In this document: piece by piece, positions 58,555 to 64,000 of the stretch
How positions within the stretch are numbered: the stretch's first letter is position 1
How the letters are laid out: each line of letters begins with the position of its first letter
Source: Christiangramia oceanisediminis
GTDB lineage: Bacteria > Bacteroidota > Bacteroidia > Flavobacteriales > Flavobacteriaceae
Direction of reading: 5' to 3'
NCBI RefSeq assembly: GCF_022570735.2
Contig: NZ_JANCNS010000001.1
Coordinates: 496,001-560,000, forward strand
DNA length: 64,000 bases
Notes under the pieces: generated by a model
Databases searched by the model: none
Seen by the model: the letters and a program-made list of their open reading frames with translations, nothing else
What the model was told of the DNA's origin: nothing
Program-made: the position numbers and the translations under genes

Positions 58555-60969
58555 ATGAAAATCCTCCTCGTCTTCTTATTGTTATTTGTATGCCCAGATA
58601 TGCTGGCTCAAACTATCCCGGGGCGGGTCATTAACAGGGAAACCAGGGAACCGCTTGCCTTTGCAAGCATTCAGCCAGAGAATCATCCCCGGGTACTCAC
58701 CAATATCGACGGAAGTTTTCAGCTGGACCTGGAACAATTGCCGCAAAGCCTTACTATATCGTATCCTGGCTATCAGGCAATCGAAGTCAACGTCGACCGG
58801 TCTACCCGCTATTTGCAAATTGGTCTTGATAGATCAGGAAGATCGGTTAAGGATCATTCAGAAGACTTAATTGGTGAAGCCATCAATCGAAATCATCAAA
58901 ACGATCCGGAACGTGCGCTGGAAGGCTTCAAATTCAGGACCTATTCCAAATTCATCATCGACACCAAAAGCAATGCTGGTTCACCCATAGAGATCATGGC
59001 CGACACGGCCAATGGAAGAGCATTCCTTTCAGAAAAAGTTTCAGAGAATTTCTTTCGATCTCGTACCGGAACCAAAGAACTGGTTACCGGGATACAAACC
59101 GCAGGCTTTGACAGACCGGTTTATAACGTCCTGGCAATGGAGATCAACCCCTTCTCTATCTATAAGGATGATTACCGTCTTTATAAAACCGAATATGCCG
59201 GACCTCTTGGGAAGGGCGCGCTTCGAAATTATGAATATCAGGTGCTTGATACTACAAAAAGTGACAGGCCTGCATATATCGTTCATTTCAAGCCAAAACG
59301 AGAAAAAATAGTTGCGGGGCTTGAGGGCATAATTTACCTGGACACGACCAGCCTCGCAGTGCAGAAGGTTCGTGCGCAATTACTGGGAGAGATCAGGCTG
59401 GAAATTGATCATAATTATGAATATTTTCCTGGCAAAGATCTCTGGTTTCCTTCAGAACAATCCACGATTATCAGGCCGGGTAGTGGCGGGAAGGAAGTAG
59501 CAGTTTTTGACAGCAGTATTGGTGTAGGAACCATTCAGCCGAAAAAAAGTGTGCTGAACCTGATCTTTGGAAGCGCGAACGTGGATAAAAACCTGTTCCT
59601 CTCTTCAACGACCAGGAATTTTGACATCGACCTGAATTTTGACGGAATCATCCCAACTCCCGGCGCTACAATCGAAGTGACTGATGAAGCTCCAAACAAA
59701 GATCCGGACTTCTGGAACGAATACAGGCAAAGTGAATATACACTCAGGGATCGCGTAACCAGTGAAAATCTTGATGTCCTGCTAAAAGAAAATAAGGTAG
59801 CCAGAAAGATACAGGTAAAAAATGCGATCAGCACAGGCTATTATCCACTAAAGTACTGGGATGTAGATCTAAGCAAGATCTTCAAATTCAATAATTATGA
59901 AGGTATTCGATTAGGCTTTGGCGGAAAGACCAACGACCTAATTTCAGAAAAATTCAATATCAACGGTTATACCACCTACGGTTTTAAGGATGAGGTAATG
60001 AAATACGGTATAGGCAGCCGTATTTTCCTGAACAAAAGAACCGGCACCAACCTGAACTTTTATGTTTCAAGAGACATACAGGAAACCGCTTCTTTTAATT
60101 ATTTGAAAGGCAGAAACACCTTTTCCATTATCGAACCTCGTTTCGTTAATATTAATTTCTTCTATAATTACCGAACTTACTGGGCAGGTATTCAGCACAA
60201 TATCACTCCAAATCTGGAAACGGAGTTCCGGCTGGGAAGAGAGGAGATCTGGCAGATAAGGGACTATAATTTTAGCGTAGATGGCCGGCAGGTAGGAGAA
60301 TACGATCTCTCCACCGCGACGCTTTCCTTTCTCTGGAGACCTTTTTCAAGGTTCTTAAGCACCCCCGAAGGAAATAGAATCCTGGAACGCAAATTTCCGC
60401 AGGTAACAGGACAGATACAACAATCCTTCGAGGCATTCGATGGTGAATTCGATTTTACCCGGGTAGGCCTAAAACTAGAACACGAAATTAAAAGGCTGGA
60501 CCTTTCCAGGACCGAATTCATCCTGGAAGGAAATTATGGTTTTGGAGAACTACCTCTAACCCACGTTTTTCATGCCTACCCCAACAACCCTAACAGGCCG
60601 GCGATCTTAAGGCGGTTCTCGGTAGCCGGTCGAACCAGTTTTGAAACCATGTATTTCAACGAATTCTATAGCGACAGGCAGGCCATGCTGCACATACGGC
60701 ACCAGGTTAGACCTTTGCGCATTGCTTATAATTACAGGCCCGAACTTGTGCTTATTTCCAGGTTTGCTATAGGAGACTTCAGCAACCAGGCCAACCACCT
60801 GAACATTCCCTTCAACACCCTGGAGCACGGTTATTCGGAAGCCGGCTTCGAGATCAATAAAATCATTAGCGGATTAGGTTTGAGTTTTGCCTATAGATAC
60901 GGGGCTTATCACCTACCCACCTTCGATCAGAATTTTTCGCTGAAGTTTACTTTCCTCCTTCAGTTGTAA
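58555..60969 (+). CDS. DUF5686 outer-membrane protein with carboxypeptidase-like domain
   Basis: An 804-residue protein: signal peptide (1-19, ending DMLAQ), a carboxypeptidase-regulatory-like domain (about 20-95), then a long region (about 105-804) matching DUF5686, rich in aromatic and charged alternating strands typical of a beta-barrel. The end FSLKFTFLLQL is a terminal outer-membrane strand. A role in surface assembly or outer-membrane transport is likely, but unproven. It starts 96 nt after frr and is probably independent of that operon. Confidence 0.85.
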   Translation: MKILLVFLLLFVCPDMLAQTIPGRVINRETREPLAFASIQPENHPRVLTNIDGSFQLDLEQLPQSLTISYPGYQAIEVNVDRSTRYLQIGLDRSGRSVKDHSEDLIGEAINRNHQNDPERALEGFKFRTYSKFIIDTKSNAGSPIEIMADTANGRAFLSEKVSENFFRSRTGTKELVTGIQTAGFDRPVYNVLAMEINPFSIYKDDYRLYKTEYAGPLGKGALRNYEYQVLDTTKSDRPAYIVHFKPKREKIVAGLEGIIYLDTTSLAVQKVRAQLLGEIRLEIDHNYEYFPGKDLWFPSEQSTIIRPGSGGKEVAVFDSSIGVGTIQPKKSVLNLIFGSANVDKNLFLSSTTRNFDIDLNFDGIIPTPGATIEVTDEAPNKDPDFWNEYRQSEYTLRDRVTSENLDVLLKENKVARKIQVKNAISTGYYPLKYWDVDLSKIFKFNNYEGIRLGFGGKTNDLISEKFNINGYTTYGFKDEVMKYGIGSRIFLNKRTGTNLNFYVSRDIQETASFNYLKGRNTFSIIEPRFVNINFFYNYRTYWAGIQHNITPNLETEFRLGREEIWQIRDYNFSVDGRQVGEYDLSTATLSFLWRPFSRFLSTPEGNRILERKFPQVTGQIQQSFEAFDGEFDFTRVGLKLEHEIKRLDLSRTEFILEGNYGFGELPLTHVFHAYPNNPNRPAILRRFSVAGRTSFETMYFNEFYSDRQAMLHIRHQVRPLRIAYNYRPELVLISRFAIGDFSNQANHLNIPFNTLEHGYSEAGFEINKIISGLGLSFAYRYGAYHLPTFDQNFSLKFTFLLQL

Positions 60970-61020
60970 ATAATCGAATATTAATAGGCTAACCATTAAC
61001 TAATTAAAGTAGCTTTTTTT

Positions 61021-61028
61021 TACCTTTG
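61021..61028 (+). promoter_or_regulatory. -7 box of the MMPL transporter gene
   Basis: TACCTTTG, exact TAnnTTTG, 18 nt before the ATG. Confidence 0.65.
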
Positions 61029-61046
61029 CGCCGCTAAAATAAAGCC

Positions 61047-63455
61047 ATGCAGAAGATTTTTAGCTTTGGATTCTGGAATTCCATCGCCCGCCTTATTTTG
61101 AGAAACCGGATCATTATTCTAATCCTGATTGGAGTAATGACTTTTCTCCTTTCCACCCAATGGAAGAATATGCGGTTTTCGTATACAGAAGCCAACCTGA
61201 TGCCGGACGATCACCCGGTAAACCAGGTCTATACCGATTTCCTTGATAAATTCGGAGAGGAGGGCAATCTCATACTGCTTGGAGTTCAGGACTCTGCAAT
61301 TTTCACCCCGGAAAAGTTCAGGGCTTGGAACCAGCTAACTGATAAACTTACCTCCTACCCGGAAGTAGATCATATCATCTCCCCTTCCAGCCTGAAGGAA
61401 TTAAAAAAATTCGAGGATCCAAAAAGGTTCGAAATGGTTCCTCTGCTTTCAGAAAACCCAGACAGTCTTGAGTTACAGAATTTTGAAAAACAGCTGTTCA
61501 CCGAACTCCCTTTTTATGAGAACCTGGTCTATAGCTCTCATTCCAACACCATACAAACAGCCCTTTACCTGAATAAAGAGCTTGTCAATACAAAGGCAAG
61601 AAAGGAATTCGTCCTGGAAGAACTGGATCCGCTTATCGAGGCTTTCGAGGAAACACACAATATTGACGTTAGGGTATCGGGAATGCCATATATTCGTACA
61701 CTTAATGCCCAGAATATCGTGGACGAGATAGGCCTGTTCATACTTGCCGCCCTTATCGTTACCTCGCTTATCTTCTTTTTCTTTTTTCGTTCGGCAAGAG
61801 CTACACTCATTTCAATGGTCACGGTTTGTGTTGGGGTAATGTGGGCTTTTGGTGTCATAGGTTTGCTGCATTACGAGATCACCATTCTAACGGCTTTGAT
61901 CCCACCATTGATCATCGTAATTGGAATACCAAACTGTATCTTCCTGATCAATAAATACCAGCAGGAGATACAGAAACACGGAAATCAGGCCAAATCCCTG
62001 CAACGGGTGATCACCAAAGTTGGGAATGCTACCTTGATGACCAACGTAACGACCGCTTCCGGGTTCGCTACGTTCATACTAACAGATTCCAAGCTCTTAC
62101 AGGAATTTGGTGTAGTGGCATCGATCAATATACTGGCCATTTTCATTCTAAGTTTACTTATCATACCAATCATTTACAGCTATCTAAAGCCTCCTAAATA
62201 CAGGCATTTGAAGCACCTGAACAAAAGATGGATTGGTGGATTCGTGGACTGGATGGAAAACATGGTTCGCAACAATCGTATAGCCATCTATATTTCTTCG
62301 GTAGCGCTGCTTGCTTTAAGTATCATTGGGATCTATACCATTCGTATTTCAGGAAGCATCCTGGAGGATATGCCTAAGGAAACTCAGTTCTTTCAGGATG
62401 TAAAATTTTTTGAAAGAGAGTTCGACGGTGTAATGCCTTTGGAGATCATCATAGATACTGAAAGGCCCAATGGGGTTATGAAGCTTTCGAACCTGAAAAG
62501 AATGGAAGAACTGGAGCAGTTCATCCAGGATATCCCTGAACTATCCAAACCACTTTCGGTAAACAGGATAGTAAAATACGCCAAGCAGGCTTATTATAAC
62601 GGTAATCCCAAATACTACCAGCTGCCAACTTCCCAGGAACGGAATTTCATCATGCCGTATGCTAAAAATCTTTCTTCAGAAGATGGCATTATGGAGGCAT
62701 ATGTAGATTCCTCCGGCCAGTATGCGAGGGTTACTACCTTTATGCAGGATGTGGGTACCGAAAAAATGGAAGAAATAGAGCAGGATCTAATCCCAAAGAT
62801 CAATAAGATTTTCCCTGAAGACAGATATGATGTTTCCTTAACCGGAAAGGCTCTTTTATTCCAGAAAGGAACGACCTACCTCGTAAAGAACCTGGTCATT
62901 TCTCTTGGACTGGCCATACTTTTAATCGCCGGACTTATGGCGTGGATGTTCCGCAGCGCGCGAATGATCCTTATTTCATTGGTTCCAAACCTGTTACCAT
63001 TACTGGTAACTGCAGGAATGATGGGCTTCCTGGGTGTGCCAATTAAACCATCAACCATCCTGGTATTTAGTATAGCCTTCGGGATTTCGGTAGATGACAC
63101 CATACATTTCCTGGCGAAATACCGGCAGGAACTTAAGGCCAATAACTGGAAGATCAAGAAATCGGTTTATGCAGCCCTGAGAGAAACCGGGGTTAGCATG
63201 TTCTATACCTCGATCGTTCTTTTCTTTGGCTTTTCTGTATTTATGATAAGTAGCTTTGGAGGAACCGTAGCCCTTGGAGGTCTGGTTTCGGCCACCTTGC
63301 TTTTCGCAATGCTGGCTAACCTTTTACTACTGCCATCCCTTTTATTATCTCTTGAACGAAGTATCGCCAACAAAAAAGTCCTTAAGGAACCGGCGATGAA
63401 CATCATCGAAGAAGAGAACGGGGATGTTGAAGATTATCTAGACAAGAAGAATTGA
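61047..63455 (+). CDS. MMPL/RND family transporter
   Basis: An 802-residue inner-membrane protein with the two-fold RND architecture of MMPL-type transporters. After helix 1 (about 20-35) comes a large outer domain, then helices about 215-375 that include a sterol-sensing-like segment. A second outer domain (about 430-605) and a last helix set (about 610-770) follow. The second half has FSIAFGISVDDTIHFLAKYRQ, the conserved Asp pair that carries protons in this family. Likely cargo is lipid or another hydrophobic molecule. It has its own promoter and lies upstream of asnS. Confidence 0.9.
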   Translation: MQKIFSFGFWNSIARLILRNRIIILILIGVMTFLLSTQWKNMRFSYTEANLMPDDHPVNQVYTDFLDKFGEEGNLILLGVQDSAIFTPEKFRAWNQLTDKLTSYPEVDHIISPSSLKELKKFEDPKRFEMVPLLSENPDSLELQNFEKQLFTELPFYENLVYSSHSNTIQTALYLNKELVNTKARKEFVLEELDPLIEAFEETHNIDVRVSGMPYIRTLNAQNIVDEIGLFILAALIVTSLIFFFFFRSARATLISMVTVCVGVMWAFGVIGLLHYEITILTALIPPLIIVIGIPNCIFLINKYQQEIQKHGNQAKSLQRVITKVGNATLMTNVTTASGFATFILTDSKLLQEFGVVASINILAIFILSLLIIPIIYSYLKPPKYRHLKHLNKRWIGGFVDWMENMVRNNRIAIYISSVALLALSIIGIYTIRISGSILEDMPKETQFFQDVKFFEREFDGVMPLEIIIDTERPNGVMKLSNLKRMEELEQFIQDIPELSKPLSVNRIVKYAKQAYYNGNPKYYQLPTSQERNFIMPYAKNLSSEDGIMEAYVDSSGQYARVTTFMQDVGTEKMEEIEQDLIPKINKIFPEDRYDVSLTGKALLFQKGTTYLVKNLVISLGLAILLIAGLMAWMFRSARMILISLVPNLLPLLVTAGMMGFLGVPIKPSTILVFSIAFGISVDDTIHFLAKYRQELKANNWKIKKSVYAALRETGVSMFYTSIVLFFGFSVFMISSFGGTVALGGLVSATLLFAMLANLLLLPSLLLSLERSIANKKVLKEPAMNIIEEENGDVEDYLDKKN

Positions 63456-63477
63456 AACTATTAATAAAATAGCCTGC

Positions 63478-63508
63478 TTGCTAAGCTTCAGGCGAAAAAC
63501 TATCTTTG
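63478..63508 (+). promoter_or_regulatory. Promoter of asnS
   Basis: TTG (63478-63480), 20 nt, TATCTTTG (63501-63508); the asnS ATG follows 21 nt later. Confidence 0.75.
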
Positions 63509-63529
63509 TTTTTTCTAAATTTTGAGTAA

Positions 63530-64000
63530 ATGATACAAGCAAAAATCGCTGAAATACTGGAAAGTGATCAGTTTTTACAGGAATTCATGGTTAAAGGTTG
63601 GGTTCGCTCCTTTCGAAGTAACCGGTTTATCGCCCTTAACGACGGTTCCACCTTAAAAAACCTTCAGTGTGTTATCGATTTTGAAAATACTTCAGAGGAA
63701 ACTCTACGGAGAATCAATACCGGCGCAGCTATTTCGGTTAAGGGAACCCTTAAGGAAAGCCAGGGTAGCCAGCAGCGAGTGGAAATCGAGGTGAATGAGA
63801 TCAAGATACTTGGAGATGCCAATCCTGAAGAGGTAAAATACACCATACTTTCCCCTAAGAAACACAGCCTGGAAAAGCTTAGAGAACAGGCACATTTAAG
63901 GGTGAGAACCAATACATTTGGTGCCGTGATGAGGCTTAGAAGCAAACTTTCCTTTGCCGTTCATAAATATTTCCAGGAAAAGAATTTCCATTATGTGAAC
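63530..64000 (+). CDS. asnS: Asparaginyl-tRNA synthetase, 5' part
   Basis: First 157 codons of a class IIb synthetase; it runs off the window edge with the frame open. The OB-fold anticodon-binding domain is visible: VKGWVRSFRSNRFIALNDGS, then LQCVIDF and the strand TGAAISVKGTLKESQGSQQRVE. SLEKLREQAHLRVRTNTFGAVMRLRSKLSF follows, the linker typical of AsnRS and AspRS; the combination with GAAISVKG and the Bacteroidota start (IQAKIAEIL) indicates AsnRS. Nothing beyond the linker can be seen. Confidence 0.9.
   Translation, partial: MIQAKIAEILESDQFLQEFMVKGWVRSFRSNRFIALNDGSTLKNLQCVIDFENTSEETLRRINTGAAISVKGTLKESQGSQQRVEIEVNEIKILGDANPEEVKYTILSPKKHSLEKLREQAHLRVRTNTFGAVMRLRSKLSFAVHKYFQEKNFHYVN

Noticed and set aside
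1-64000. Prophage, insertion sequence or integrative element
   Set aside because: No integrase, transposase or phage structural gene was found; only the tRNA-Gln remnant hints at a past event.

Overview
The window looks like a chromosomal segment of a marine-type Flavobacteriaceae bacterium (Bacteroidota), probably close to Gramella/Christiangramia. Supporting signs are promoters of the Bacteroidota type (TTG/TTTG, about 19-20 nt, TAnnTTTG) ahead of several genes, two TonB-dependent receptors with an N-terminal carboxypeptidase-like domain, a type IX secretion sorting domain, and many families typical of this phylum (DUF2723, DUF4271, DUF4296, DUF5686, DUF3050). Genus is an inference; no rRNA is present.

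Layout. 0-8.3 kb: a CoA-transferase, a small membrane protein, a repeat-rich gap, tRNA-Gln beside a broken tRNA-Gln copy, a giant DUF2723 membrane protein, a polysaccharide deacetylase, a cysteine-less thioredoxin-fold protein and a membrane metallophosphoesterase. 8.4-18 kb: a minus-strand cluster of seven tightly packed genes (Na+/solute symporter, acyl-CoA synthetase, exported alpha/beta hydrolase, helical-repeat protein, TonB receptor, cytoplasmic alpha/beta hydrolase, 3-hydroxybutyrate dehydrogenase). I read it as an uptake and degradation system for 3-hydroxybutyrate esters or oligomers; it is the best candidate for an undescribed system here. 18-24 kb: cutC divergent from a Tat-exported glycosylasparaginase, polA, a lipoprotein and dispersed repeats. 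24.4-27.3 kb: rplM-rpsI-rpsB-tsf with a structured leader before rpsB. 27.6-31.3 kb: a tRNA methyltransferase with octamer repeats in its 5' region, glutaryl-CoA-type dehydrogenase, an SRPBCC protein and a DUF3050 protein.

31.3-34.3 kb is an iron-sulfur/redox operon (Mrp ATPase, Nfu scaffold, ferredoxin-NADP reductase-like flavoprotein, [2Fe-2S] ferredoxin). 34.4-38.9 kb holds an alkyltransferase-like protein, a LysE exporter, trmB, a MurG-like glycosyltransferase and a PhoR/PhoB-type two-component pair. Divergent from that pair lie a TonB receptor and a beta-helix lipoprotein with a near-duplicate internal module; the shared intergenic region carries TAAC repeats spaced exactly 11 bp, as expected for a PhoB-family regulator. 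A secreted stand-alone T9SS sorting domain and a LuxE-like acyl-protein synthetase follow.

45.6-64 kb is mostly housekeeping: tyrS, an NAD-dependent epimerase, DUF4296, pyrC, a polyprenol-phosphate sugar synthase, DUF4271, hemD-like, pckA, DUF423, saccharopine dehydrogenase with an adjacent Lrp/AsnC regulator (lysine catabolism), a YugP-like peptidase, pyrH-frr, a DUF5686 outer-membrane protein, an MMPL/RND transporter and the start of asnS, which runs off the window. No CRISPR array, prophage, transposase or rRNA was seen.
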